The position numbers and the translations under genes are program-made. Positions 38,868 through 47,283 of a stretch of 60,302 bases of DNA are shown here, piece after piece (position 1 is the stretch's first letter; each line of letters begins with the position of its first letter). Source of the DNA: Paracoccaceae bacterium (GTDB lineage: Bacteria; Pseudomonadota; Alphaproteobacteria; Rhodobacterales; Rhodobacteraceae); assembly GCA_023260655.1 (NCBI GenBank), contig JALQUU010000010.1:1-60302 (forward strand). The letters run 5' to 3'. The notes under the pieces were generated by a model. That model saw nothing but the letters and a program-made list of their open reading frames with translations. It had not been told where the DNA came from and did no database searches.

Positions 38868-40850
38868 TCAGCGGTGGTCGCGCGGGACCGTTTCACTTAC
38901 ATCCTTGGAATAAAAGATTTCTTCGCCCTCGTAGGCTTCGATGCGCCCCGCGAGATAGAAATTATTCGCATCAGACGACATTTCTGTGAACGTTTCGGTG
39001 CGCAGAACGATTCCATCGCGCTCCATCATCTCGGTCCAGTGGGTCTGGCCCCGGGCGGAGAGGGGATCGTCGGGATGGATGGTCCAAAGCTCGCGCGCGA
39101 CGCTGCCGGAAATGAGCCCGTGCACCAGATCGCGGCGCACGCCGAAGTCGTCGACGATCTCGAGGCTGATCTCGCCCGTCTTCATATCGGTGATCACGCG
39201 GCGGCTGTTTTCGCCTTTGTGGATTTCTTCGATGGCCCAGGGTTCCTCGGCATCGGGATCGGGGAAAACACGCTGATCGCCACGCGGCAGATCGGCATGC
39301 GGCAGATCGAGCGACCCGCCCGAGACGGTGAGCGTGCCAGCTTCGGGCATAGGCCAGATGAGCGGCCAATAGGCGTTCGACACGGCGACGCGCAGGCGGT
39401 GGCCTGCGGGCACACGATAGGCGATGTGGTCGAGCGGCACCTCGATTTCCACCTCCTCGCCCACGGGCATGGGATCGGGCACGTGGAAGCCGTTGCGGTG
39501 GCTGAGGTTCAGCACACCATAGGTGATGCGGGTGGAGGCGCCATCGGGATGGACGTGATTGAGCCGGACCGCGACCTGCGCAAAGGGTTTGTCTGAGGCG
39601 AGGCGGAGCGTGAGTTTTGGCGCACCGGAGAGGGCCAGATCCTCGGTGAGCGGGGCCGTATCCCACGTTGCGGAAAGCGCATCGTCGGCGCGCTGGTCAC
39701 CGGGCATTTCAGGGCCAAGCCAGATCGCGCAATACTCGCCCGCACCGCCGCCCGTGTGCTGGGGCGAGGCGATGAGCGCCGAAACGCTGCCAGGCAGATC
39801 GGCGAGCGACGTGCCATTGAGGTGCAGCGCCTTGATTCGGTCATTCCGGGCCTCGGGCGTGATCCAGTTGCCCGCCCGTTCGAGATACCACGTGGCAGGG
39901 CGAACTCCGTCCATGAGGTAAACGGTGTAATCGGGATCGTTCTCGACACCTGTCCGCTCGTCCTTCAGCCAACGCGCCCACCAGCGCTCGGCCTCCTGCA
40001 GGAACCCGATGCGGGGGGCGGGAACGGCGAAATGCGGGTATTTGTGCACCCAAGGGCCCACGATGCCCTTTGCGCCGGGCAGCGCTTCGACGAGTTGCGG
40101 GACGGCGTTCTTGTAGCTGTCGCCCCAACCGCCGATGGCCAGCGTCTTGGCCTTGATCTTGGAATAGTCCTCGCAGACCGAGCCATGCTGCCAATAGGCA
40201 TCGCGGTTCTGGTGGCGGAGCCAGACGGCGGGCAGGAAGGGCTCGTTTTCAAGGCGCTGCATCCAGAGATCGCGCCAATCCTCGCGAAGCATCGGGTCCG
40301 GCGCGCGGGAGGAATAGGCCCACATGGTCGCGCCCCAGCCGAGGTTTTCGTTCAGCAGGCAGCCGCCTTTGTAGTGGATGTCATCGGCATAGCGGTCGAC
40401 TGTGGAGCAAAGCGTGATGATTGCCTTGAGGGCGGGCGGCTGCAGAGCCGCGACCTGCAAGGAATTGAACCCTCCCCAGGAGATGCCCATCATCCCGACA
40501 TTGCCGTTGCACCACGGCTGCGCTGCGGCCCAGGCGATCACCTCGCAAGCGTCGGAAAGCTCCTGCGGGGAGTATTCATCCTCCATCAACCCCTCGCTAT
40601 CGCCATTCCCGCGCATATCGACGCGGAGGCAAGCATAACCGCGCTTGGCGAACCACGGATGCGTCAGGGCATCACGCGCACAGGTGCCATCGCGCTTGCG
40701 GTAGGGGAGATATTCGAGAATCACCGGCACCGGATCGCTGCCTGCATCCTCCGGCATCCAGACCCGCGCCGAAAGGCGGCAGCCGTCTGATAAGGTGATA
40801 CCCATATCGGGCGTTTCAACGATGGCGCGGGGGGTGTTGGTTGTGCTCAT
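38868..40850 (-). CDS. CocE/NonD-family (S15) acyl-peptidase
   Basis: A 660-residue hydrolase of the CocE/NonD, X-prolyl dipeptidyl-peptidase group. The alpha/beta-hydrolase core has its nucleophile at S124 in MMGISWGGFNSLQ, with DMRGNGDSEG before it. A C-terminal jelly-roll domain (about residues 400-640) holds the family's VPAGHRLRVAVSNAYWP. No signal peptide is seen. It precedes the peptide ABC genes on the same strand, so it may cleave imported peptides or acylated substrates. The start is ATG 40850. Confidence 0.87.
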   Translation of the reverse strand: MSTTNTPRAIVETPDMGITLSDGCRLSARVWMPEDAGSDPVPVILEYLPYRKRDGTCARDALTHPWFAKRGYACLRVDMRGNGDSEGLMEDEYSPQELSDACEVIAWAAAQPWCNGNVGMMGISWGGFNSLQVAALQPPALKAIITLCSTVDRYADDIHYKGGCLLNENLGWGATMWAYSSRAPDPMLREDWRDLWMQRLENEPFLPAVWLRHQNRDAYWQHGSVCEDYSKIKAKTLAIGGWGDSYKNAVPQLVEALPGAKGIVGPWVHKYPHFAVPAPRIGFLQEAERWWARWLKDERTGVENDPDYTVYLMDGVRPATWYLERAGNWITPEARNDRIKALHLNGTSLADLPGSVSALIASPQHTGGGAGEYCAIWLGPEMPGDQRADDALSATWDTAPLTEDLALSGAPKLTLRLASDKPFAQVAVRLNHVHPDGASTRITYGVLNLSHRNGFHVPDPMPVGEEVEIEVPLDHIAYRVPAGHRLRVAVSNAYWPLIWPMPEAGTLTVSGGSLDLPHADLPRGDQRVFPDPDAEEPWAIEEIHKGENSRRVITDMKTGEISLEIVDDFGVRRDLVHGLISGSVARELWTIHPDDPLSARGQTHWTEMMERDGIVLRTETFTEMSSDANNFYLAGRIEAYEGEEIFYSKDVSETVPRDHR

Positions 40851-40928
40851 GGCGCGAGCATCCTTCGCTGAGGGAGGAGCTGTCAACGGCTGAATCAAAG
40901 GCGCGGCTGCGCCGCTCTCTACGCCTCG

Positions 40929-40948
40929 CCAGCGACTTGGGTCGCTGG
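40929..40948. terminator. Strong hairpin upstream of the CocE gene
   Basis: CCAGCGAC and GTCGCTGG form a perfect 8-bp stem with a TTGG loop, immediately beside repeat copy B. There is no T-run, so it may be part of the composite 3'-end element or a factor-dependent end for dtd transcripts running leftward. Confidence 0.4.
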
Positions 40949-40956
40949 CTCAGGTT

Positions 40957-41063
40957 GCCTCCGGCGGGGATATTTCCGAAAGCGAAATGATAGTCATTTC
41001 ATATTGGCGAAAATATCCCAGGGGTGAGGCGCGTAGCGCCGAGGGGGCAGCGCCCCCTTAGGA
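40957..41063. repeat. Complete nested inverted-repeat element, copy B
   Basis: The section 40958-41019 is nearly identical to the inverse of 18877-18937, including the inner GAAATGA / TCATTTC palindrome (40984-41000) and the outer GGGGATATTT / AAATATCCC arms. It continues with a GC hairpin AGGGGGC / GCCCCCT at 41042-41058, which overlaps the stop codon of dtd. It lies at the 3' end of dtd and upstream of the CocE gene. Confidence 0.8.
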
Positions 41064-41495
41064 TTCCACCCAGATCGTAAAGGGGCCGTCGTTGGTCAGG
41101 GAGACTTTCATCTCCGCGCCAAACTCGCCCGTTTCCAAAGGAATGCCTTCCGCACGAAGAGACGACGCGAAATGCTCATAGAGGGCGCGGCCGATGTCCG
41201 GGGCAGCCGCTTGCGAGAAGCCCGGCCGGTTGCCGCGGCTGGTGTCGGCGGAAAGCGTGAATTGGGACACCACGAGCGCGGAGCCTGAAATGTCCTTGAT
41301 CGAGAGGTTTGTCTTGCCCGCATCATCGCGGAACATGCGCAATTTGGCGACGCGTTGGGCCAGTTTCTCGACCGACGCTTCGGTGTCACCCTGCATCGCG
41401 CAGACGAGGATCATCAGCCCCTCGCCGCATTGACCGATCACCTGCCCGTCTACTGCGACAGAAGCCTCGGTTACTCTTTGAAGAAGTGCGCGCAT
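41058..41495 (-). CDS. dtd: D-aminoacyl-tRNA deacylase
   Basis: A 145-residue Dtd protein that hydrolyses D-amino acids (and glycine) from mischarged tRNAs. [17 protein letters not shown] at the N-terminus, the catalytic-site [17 protein letters not shown] (about residues 77-93) and the late [11 protein letters not shown] near the cross-subunit GP motif are all present. The start overlaps the nitroreductase stop by one base (TGATG), so the two are co-translated. Confidence 0.95.
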   Translation of the reverse strand: MRALLQRVTEASVAVDGQVIGQCGEGLMILVCAMQGDTEASVEKLAQRVAKLRMFRDDAGKTNLSIKDISGSALVVSQFTLSADTSRGNRPGFSQAAAPDIGRALYEHFASSLRAEGIPLETGEFGAEMKVSLTNDGPFTIWVES

Positions 41496-42178
41496 CAGTT
41501 GTTCTTTCCGGCCCAGACAAGGACCTCATCAATGGTTGCCCGTTCGGTCCGGAAGGCGTTGACGGGATGGGACTTGTCTTCATAGCCAAGAGAGATCGCG
41601 CACAGGATTTTCCGATGGTCGGGAATGGCGAACTCTTTCCTGAGCAAGGGGGCGAAGGCGGCAACGGCAGCTTGGGGCACCGAGGCGACACCAGCCGCTT
41701 CCGCAGCAACCGTCCACATCGCGATAAAGCCGCCTGCATCCATGATGCCATAGGTGCCGAGATCGGCTTCCGAGGTCACGATCGCGACGTGCGGTGCACC
41801 GAATAGGCGATAGTTTTCGAGCATCTGTTTGCCGGAGGCCGCGCGGTCGCCTTTGGTAATCCCCACCGCATCGTAAAGCTGGAAGCCGCAGGTCCGGCGG
41901 CGATCGAGGTATGCGCCTGTGTATTGTTTCGGCCAATCGAGATCGGGCTGCGAGGAGCTTGAAAGCGCCGTTGCATAGAGCTTTTCGCGGAAGCCGTCTG
42001 TTTCCTCTTTGCGGGTGACATGCACCTGCCACGGCTGCGCGTTACACCAAGAAGGGACGCGCGATGCGGCCAGAGTAATCCGTTCGATCACCTCATCTGG
42101 CACGGCATCCGGCAGAAAGGCGCGGCTGGAATGCCGACGGATCAGGATGGTTTCCAGAGTGTCGAGGTCATCACGCAT
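41495..42178 (-). CDS. Nitroreductase-family protein
   Basis: A 227-residue FMN-dependent nitroreductase-fold protein. The N-terminal [19 protein letters not shown] contributes FMN-binding arginines, and [11 protein letters not shown] is the usual second motif. [19 protein letters not shown] closes the fold near the C-terminus. The ATG at 42178 is chosen because similarity starts there. It is coupled to dtd. The natural substrate is unknown. Confidence 0.87.
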   Translation of the reverse strand: MRDDLDTLETILIRRHSSRAFLPDAVPDEVIERITLAASRVPSWCNAQPWQVHVTRKEETDGFREKLYATALSSSSQPDLDWPKQYTGAYLDRRRTCGFQLYDAVGITKGDRAASGKQMLENYRLFGAPHVAIVTSEADLGTYGIMDAGGFIAMWTVAAEAAGVASVPQAAVAAFAPLLRKEFAIPDHRKILCAISLGYEDKSHPVNAFRTERATIDEVLVWAGKNN

Positions 42179-42258
42179 GGCAGGGTTCCTTTCGGCGCCG
42201 AAACTGGCCGCTCGCTGCATCGGGTGCAAGCGCTTTAGAGCAAGCCCTCGTTCAGCGC

Positions 42259-43332
42259 TTAAATATATCCCGCGATGCCCCCGATCATCAGGGCGAGCAG
42301 GATTGCACCTGCGATTTTCCAAGCCGACCAAGGCCTTTCGCCCTGTACCCTGCCCATCTGGCCGTTCACGACGAAACGGTAGGTTTTGCCGCGATATTTG
42401 TAGGCCGCCAGCCAGACGGGCAGCAGGATATGTTTGAACGTGACCGCCGAAACCTGTGTCTCGATGCTATGGATGCGCTGTTGATCGCCGCCGATGTCGA
42501 ATTTCACATCTCGTTCGATCTGGCGGTCCATGATCGCGCGGGCCTCGGTGAAGCCTTGCTCTAGATCCACCTGATAGGCTTCCGCGCGAAATCCGGCCAG
42601 ATAATGCGGAAGGTAAGGCTCCAGATGGGTCAGATCCCAAGGCTGGAGCGCATCGGTGAAGCGTTTGGGAAGCGTCTGTGATGCCAGCACCAGAACATCG
42701 TCGAAGAAGCGTGCGACCCGGCCCGAGCGCGGTGTCCAGCGCACGCGCGGCACTTGCACTGTTTCGCGTTTGCCATCACGTACGACGGTCATGGTTTCGT
42801 AGTAGATGGTGCCGCGTTCGCCTGAATAGCGGCTCTGGGTGTCGGCATCGAATGTCCAGTAGGGCACATAGATCCCGTCCATTTTCCGCTCCTTGCGCGC
42901 ATAGGCCTTGAGGCCGGAGGGCGCGAACCAGAGCCGCCCCAACCACTCGGTCATGGCGTGGCGGGCATCGGCTTCGTTGAGAGCGAAGGGCAAAACGCCT
43001 TTGGGTTTGATCTGGCGATGGCTTCCGGTGCCTGTGACGACGGGTGTCGCGCAGAACGGGCATTGCGCGGCATGGACCTCGGGATCGAACTCGACTTCGC
43101 CGCCACAGTTCGGGCAGCGGCTGGTGCGTGTGACTTCGAACTCCTGTGTCGGAAGCTGGCCTTTGAGCGCCGAATTGAAATCCAGTTCGCGCAAGGACGA
43201 GGCATGCCGCCCCGCTCCTTCAATGGGGTGGGTATGGCCGCAGTAATCGCAGATCAAAGCCTCGCGAGACGGGTCGTAGCGGTAATCGGCACCGCATTGC
43301 TCGCAAGGGAAACGATGATCGGCCTCTGACAT
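42259..43332 (-). CDS. Double zinc-ribbon membrane protein
   Basis: A 357-residue protein with two treble-clef-like zinc ribbons: CEQCGADY...CDYCGH (about residues 10-31) and CPNCGGEV...CPFCATPV (about 71-91). A long soluble middle with no recognised enzyme motif follows, and a single C-terminal membrane helix (AWKIAGAILLALMIGGIAGY). Such proteins are sometimes labelled helicase-like, but no ATPase motif is seen. It is on the same strand as the SPFH gene and is probably part of that functional group, separated from it by the CZB gene. Confidence 0.72.
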   Translation of the reverse strand: MSEADHRFPCEQCGADYRYDPSREALICDYCGHTHPIEGAGRHASSLRELDFNSALKGQLPTQEFEVTRTSRCPNCGGEVEFDPEVHAAQCPFCATPVVTGTGSHRQIKPKGVLPFALNEADARHAMTEWLGRLWFAPSGLKAYARKERKMDGIYVPYWTFDADTQSRYSGERGTIYYETMTVVRDGKRETVQVPRVRWTPRSGRVARFFDDVLVLASQTLPKRFTDALQPWDLTHLEPYLPHYLAGFRAEAYQVDLEQGFTEARAIMDRQIERDVKFDIGGDQQRIHSIETQVSAVTFKHILLPVWLAAYKYRGKTYRFVVNGQMGRVQGERPWSAWKIAGAILLALMIGGIAGYI

Positions 43333-43533
43333 GATACCTCTTCCACACCCAAAATCCGTCGGCCCCAGCTGCCGTGGCCGATAGTGGCACTGCCCAAAAG
43401 GATCTGAAAGTGCCCGCACCGGAAATTTTGAAAAAACGCGCCTGAGCCGCCTTACCGACAGCGGCGGACCGAACAATGGCTCATTTTCTGCGCCACCCCA
43501 AAAGAGTGTGATGACCCAACTAAAAAGGGCATT

Positions 43534-43560
43534 TGATAGGGCTTTGATATAGTTACAATA
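43534..43560 (+). promoter_or_regulatory. Weak promoter candidate for the CZB gene
   Basis: TTGATA (43534-43539) and TACAAT (43555-43560) lie in an AT-rich patch directly before the CZB gene, with a short 15-base spacer. The spacing is poor, so this is only a suggestion of an independent promoter. Confidence 0.25.
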
Positions 43561-43577
43561 TCCATTGGGAGTTTTTT

Positions 43578-44003
43578 ATGTCCTTAAGCACCTTTATTGA
43601 GAAAGTCATTGCCGCTCAAGGCTGCCAACGTCACTGGCAAAATCGCCTCGAAGTAGCAATTCAGTCAGATGCAAAGGTGTTTCTTGTCGAGGAATCTGCC
43701 GATTACCATCGTTGCCCCTTTGGATGCAAAACCCATGGAATGCCTTACATGGCGCGGGCACAGCCTGAAGTAGAGGCTGCGATCCTCATCCATTCCGCGT
43801 TCCATATCGCAGCATCGAAGGTCGCGCGGAAGCTTGCTCTCGGCCAGCACGCCGCTGCCAAGCAGATTTTCGACGGCGAGTTTGCTGACCTCTCCCGCGA
43901 CCTGACGGTCGCTCTGAACCGTTGGAAAGCTGTGGCTTTCGCTCCGAAAGTGGCTCAGCCCGTTCAGATCATGCCTCGGGTGGCGGCGGCGGCAGCACGG
44001 TAA
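43578..44003 (+). CDS. Stand-alone CZB (chemoreceptor zinc-binding) domain protein
   Basis: A 141-residue protein that is almost entirely one CZB domain. The expected 3His-1Cys zinc ligands are H19 (QRHWQNRL), C46 (HRCPFGCK), H72 and H76 (IHSAFHIA). Their spacing (27, 26, 4) closely follows DgcZ of Escherichia coli (30, 27, 4). A proline/alanine tail follows about residue 115. GGGAG precedes the ATG. It is encoded opposite to its neighbours and overlaps the 3' end of the SPFH gene by 35 bases. No receptor or diguanylate cyclase domain is attached, so it may sense zinc or redox in trans. Confidence 0.75.
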   Translation: MSLSTFIEKVIAAQGCQRHWQNRLEVAIQSDAKVFLVEESADYHRCPFGCKTHGMPYMARAQPEVEAAILIHSAFHIAASKVARKLALGQHAAAKQIFDGEFADLSRDLTVALNRWKAVAFAPKVAQPVQIMPRVAAAAAR

Positions 44004-45069
44004 AGAGGCGGGCAAGTTCGGTCACTTCGCCGGCGCGCTTCCATCCATCCTGACCTGCGGTCCAGACATGGGTGTCGCGGGTCAGGCTCCCGTCCGTTGC
44101 CTTGCGCCCCATCGCGGCCAAGGAAAACGGCCCCGAGGTTTCGCCGTTCACGGCGACATGCCAGACATGCTCGACGGGCGGTGGGGCTGGCGGAGCGGCA
44201 GAGCGCGCACCCCATGGGCCGGCTGCCCCTTGGGCCGCCTGCATTCCCAAAACAGCACCAACAGCCGCACCCGCAGCGCCGCCAGCATCTCCGGGGTTCC
44301 GCGCTGCCTCGGCCATGGCCTCCGCCGCGCTATATTGGGCGTAACGCTCGAGGTCGCCCGCAACGCCCATAGACGTCCGCCGATCGAGGGCACGCTCGAC
44401 TTCGTCGGGCAGCGAAATGTTCTCGATATAAAGCTCGGGCAGTGCAATGCCGTAGGCCGAAAGCGTGGGCTCGATGCGTTTCGCGAGCAGCGCGCCCAGA
44501 TCGGCAGTGTTTGCCGCCATATCGAGCACCGGAATGCCCGACGCCGCGATCACGCGGGAAAACTCCTGCACGATAATGTTGCGGATCTGGAAGCTGATCT
44601 CGTCCATGGTGAATTCGCCATCCGTGCCGACGATCTCGCTCATGAAGCGGCCGGGTTCCGTCACGCGTACGGTATAGGTCCCGAAGGCCCGGAGGCGCAC
44701 AGGCCCGAATTCGGGATCGCGGCAGATCACCGGGTTCTTCGTGCCCCATTGCAGGTCGGAGAACCGCGTGGTGTTGACGAAATAGATCTCGCTCTTGAAG
44801 GGCGATTTGAAACCGTGTTCCCAGTGGTTTAGCGAGGTCAGTACGGGCATGTTGTTGGTTTCGAGCATGTAGAGGCCCGGCGTGAACACATCGGCCAACT
44901 GGCCTTCATGCACGAAAACAGCCGCCTGCCCTTCCCGCACCGTCAGCTTCGCGCCGTACTTGATTTCATGGCCTTCGCGCTCAAACCGCCAGACCAGCGT
45001 ATCGCGGGTGCTATCGGTCCATTCGATGACATCAATGAACTGTCCAGAAAGAAAATCGAGAATGCCCAT
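43969..45069 (-). CDS. SPFH/Band-7 domain protein with C-terminal GYF_2 domain
   Basis: A 366-residue protein of the YdjI-like SPFH group. The N-terminal MGILDFLSGQFIDVIEW and the VREGQAAVFVHEGQLADVFTPG region begin the SPFH core (about residues 20-250). A glycine/alanine-rich linker follows, then a GYF_2-type domain (about 300-355, containing GETSGPFSLAAMG and DTHVWTAGQDGWK). No membrane helix is predicted, so it may bind membranes peripherally. GGGAGAGC precedes ATG 45069. It is 24 bases downstream of the DUF2927 lipoprotein gene. Confidence 0.82.
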   Translation of the reverse strand: MGILDFLSGQFIDVIEWTDSTRDTLVWRFEREGHEIKYGAKLTVREGQAAVFVHEGQLADVFTPGLYMLETNNMPVLTSLNHWEHGFKSPFKSEIYFVNTTRFSDLQWGTKNPVICRDPEFGPVRLRAFGTYTVRVTEPGRFMSEIVGTDGEFTMDEISFQIRNIIVQEFSRVIAASGIPVLDMAANTADLGALLAKRIEPTLSAYGIALPELYIENISLPDEVERALDRRTSMGVAGDLERYAQYSAAEAMAEAARNPGDAGGAAGAAVGAVLGMQAAQGAAGPWGARSAAPPAPPPVEHVWHVAVNGETSGPFSLAAMGRKATDGSLTRDTHVWTAGQDGWKRAGEVTELARLFTVLPPPPPEA

Positions 45070-45093
45070 GTGGCTCTCCCTTGTTAAAAAACG

Positions 45094-46050
45094 TCAACTC
45101 GGCCCGCTGACGAGGCCATTGGCAATGTCGATAATGATTGGATGCGCATCGCGGAGGCTCATGCCGGGATAGAGGCGCGGGTCGTAGAGCATCCGGAGGA
45201 AAATCTGGTCCTGCGTGGTCAGGAGGGCGAATTCGTCGTCATCATTGAAGATCGAGGGGCGCGCGGCAGGGCTGTCATTCGCTAGTCCCAACCCCTGCGC
45301 CAATTCCTCATGCACGCAAGACAGCCGCAGAAGATCGGGATGTTCCGCGCGGATCACGGCAATCGCGCGGGTATAGGCGAAATCATTCTCCGGCCCTGCG
45401 AAGGCCATGACAAGGCAGTGGATTCCGCGCGGCATCGACTGCAAGAGGCCGAGCGAGGCGCGGTCGATGTTCGGCACGATGCTCTGCACCCGCGCCAACA
45501 TCTGGCTCCGGTCATCCTCGCCCATGATCAACACATGGAAATTCGCGTTCGCGGCACTTCCAGCCGTCATCGGATGGCGGGTCAGGTTGGCGAGGCGCTG
45601 CACGTAATTGGTAACGGCCTGACGGTCCGTGGTGTGGCGCGTCGGATCAACCGAGGCCCCGAATTCGATACCGAAACGCACTGGCCCCGGCCAGCGACGC
45701 AAGCCCACAGACGCACCAGAAGCCGCGCGCAAACCGCCGCCCCGCTCGTACTCGTCGAAAAACGCGATTTTCTCGAAATTACGAACCGCGATATCCGCGT
45801 CAAAGGGCGTATCCGGCCCGCCGCCATCGGTTCTGAGCAGGCCCTGCGTTAGCAACTCTGCCTGCACCCGCGCATAGTAGCGGGCGAGTTCGGCAGAGGC
45901 TGCAGATTGCACCGCCCCCCGCGACGGCACTGTAGACGTGGCGGGCTGGCCACCAGGGCGCGTCGAAGGTGGAACCGTTGCGGCATCGAGACAAGCCGAC
46001 ACAAAAAGCGCCGCCGCGACTGCCAGTAAATGCCTCGGAAATCCCACCAT
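45094..46050 (-). CDS. DUF2927-family lipoprotein
   Basis: A 318-residue secreted lipoprotein. The signal peptide ends in the lipobox LFVSAC with the lipidated cysteine at residue 20. The mature protein has a proline-rich linker then the DUF2927 domain, including a late metallopeptidase-like CVHEELAQGLGLAND. The HEExxQ arrangement resembles a zincin motif, but a full HExxH is absent and activity is unproven. It starts ten bases after the TelA stop, so it belongs to the same operon. Confidence 0.75.
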   Translation of the reverse strand: MVGFPRHLLAVAAALFVSACLDAATVPPSTRPGGQPATSTVPSRGAVQSAASAELARYYARVQAELLTQGLLRTDGGGPDTPFDADIAVRNFEKIAFFDEYERGGGLRAASGASVGLRRWPGPVRFGIEFGASVDPTRHTTDRQAVTNYVQRLANLTRHPMTAGSAANANFHVLIMGEDDRSQMLARVQSIVPNIDRASLGLLQSMPRGIHCLVMAFAGPENDFAYTRAIAVIRAEHPDLLRLSCVHEELAQGLGLANDSPAARPSIFNDDDEFALLTTQDQIFLRMLYDPRLYPGMSLRDAHPIIIDIANGLVSGPS

Positions 46051-46060
46051 CGACGCCCAA

Positions 46061-47260
46061 TTATCCTTTCGGAACCGAAGTGCCTGCCGTATCGCCAAGC
46101 CCGGTTGCCCAAGCTTTGGCAGATGCCAGCGTGTCACGCAATTCCGCTTCCATTTTCTTCAACTCGCCCTCGGCGGCCGCACGGCGGCGCTTGCCTTCGT
46201 CCGCGATTTCCAAGCTTTCCTGAATCGTGCCGATCAGATCCGCATTCGCCTGCTTGACCACTTCGATATCGAAGACGCCGCGCTCCATTTCCTCGCGGAT
46301 CATCTTGTTGCTGTCGCGCAGGTTCTTCGCATTCGCTATCAACAGCTCATTGGTCAGGTCGTTGGCGTCTTTCACCGCCGCTGCCGCTTCGGCGGACCGC
46401 TGGATCGTCACAGCCTGCGCCAACTGGGTTTCCCAGAGCGGCACGGTGTTCACGAGCGTCGAATTGATCTTGGTGACCAGCGACTTGTCATTCTCCTGCA
46501 CCAGCCGGATCGACGGCAGGGACTGCATGGTGACTTGCCGGGTCAGCTTCAGGTCATGCACCCGACGTTCCAGATCATCGCGCGCCGCCCGCAGATCGCG
46601 CAATTCCTGCGCCTTCATCACCTGCTCGGTTTCGGGCGCCGCCTGCACCTCGGCTTCCTTCGCCGGAATGGTCTTGGCATCAAGCTCCTTCAACTTGGCT
46701 TCGCCCGCCGCGATATAAAGCGCCAGATCGTCGTAGAAGTTCAGCGTGCGGTCATAGAGCATGTCCAAAGACTTGATGTCTTTCAGAAGCTTATGCTCGT
46801 GCTCCAGAAGGTTCTCGGTGATCTTGTCGATCTGCCCCTGCACTTCCTCAAAGCGCGCCGTGAACTTGGCAAACGGGGCCGCGCGGCCCAAGAGGCGCTC
46901 CCACCAAGAACGTTTCCGCCGGACATCCAGTTCGGAAATCGAGAAGCCACGGATCGTGGTGACAATCGAGCGGAGGCTGTCACCGGCAGGGCCGACGTCC
47001 TTGTTGCGGACATCCTGCAGCATCGCCTGACTGATTTCCTGCAACTCGATCTGGGCGCGGGCACCGAAAGACACGATGGACTGGGTGTTCTTCATGTCGA
47101 TTTCTGCCATCCGCGAGCAGATCGCTTCGGACGCCGCCGGATCGGCCGCGTCCAACGCCACAACAGCTTCCGCAGGTGCGGGTTCGGGCAGAAGAACCGC
47201 ATTCACTTCCTCGACCATGGCCAAAGTCGCAGCGGCTTGTTTCTGAACAGTTCCGGTCAT
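46061..47260 (-). CDS. TelA/YaaN-family toxic-anion resistance protein
   Basis: A 399-residue, mostly helical TelA-family protein (PF05816). The coiled-coil core includes MTRQ-like helices with KLTRQVTMQSLPSIRLVQENDKSL and the family's IREEMERGVFDIEVVKQAN. Relatives have been linked to tellurite or cell-envelope-antibiotic tolerance and are usually paired with XpaC, as here. ATG 47260 is chosen; the XpaC gene ends 23 bases upstream. The mechanism is unknown. Confidence 0.85.
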   Translation of the reverse strand: MTGTVQKQAAATLAMVEEVNAVLLPEPAPAEAVVALDAADPAASEAICSRMAEIDMKNTQSIVSFGARAQIELQEISQAMLQDVRNKDVGPAGDSLRSIVTTIRGFSISELDVRRKRSWWERLLGRAAPFAKFTARFEEVQGQIDKITENLLEHEHKLLKDIKSLDMLYDRTLNFYDDLALYIAAGEAKLKELDAKTIPAKEAEVQAAPETEQVMKAQELRDLRAARDDLERRVHDLKLTRQVTMQSLPSIRLVQENDKSLVTKINSTLVNTVPLWETQLAQAVTIQRSAEAAAAVKDANDLTNELLIANAKNLRDSNKMIREEMERGVFDIEVVKQANADLIGTIQESLEIADEGKRRRAAAEGELKKMEAELRDTLASAKAWATGLGDTAGTSVPKG

Positions 47261-47283
47261 GTCTCGATCCAATCTAGGCTTGG

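Noticed and set aside
45094..46050. Calling the DUF2927 protein a zinc protease
   Set aside because: The late HEELAQG resembles a zincin motif, but the second metal histidine in HExxH is replaced by glutamine.
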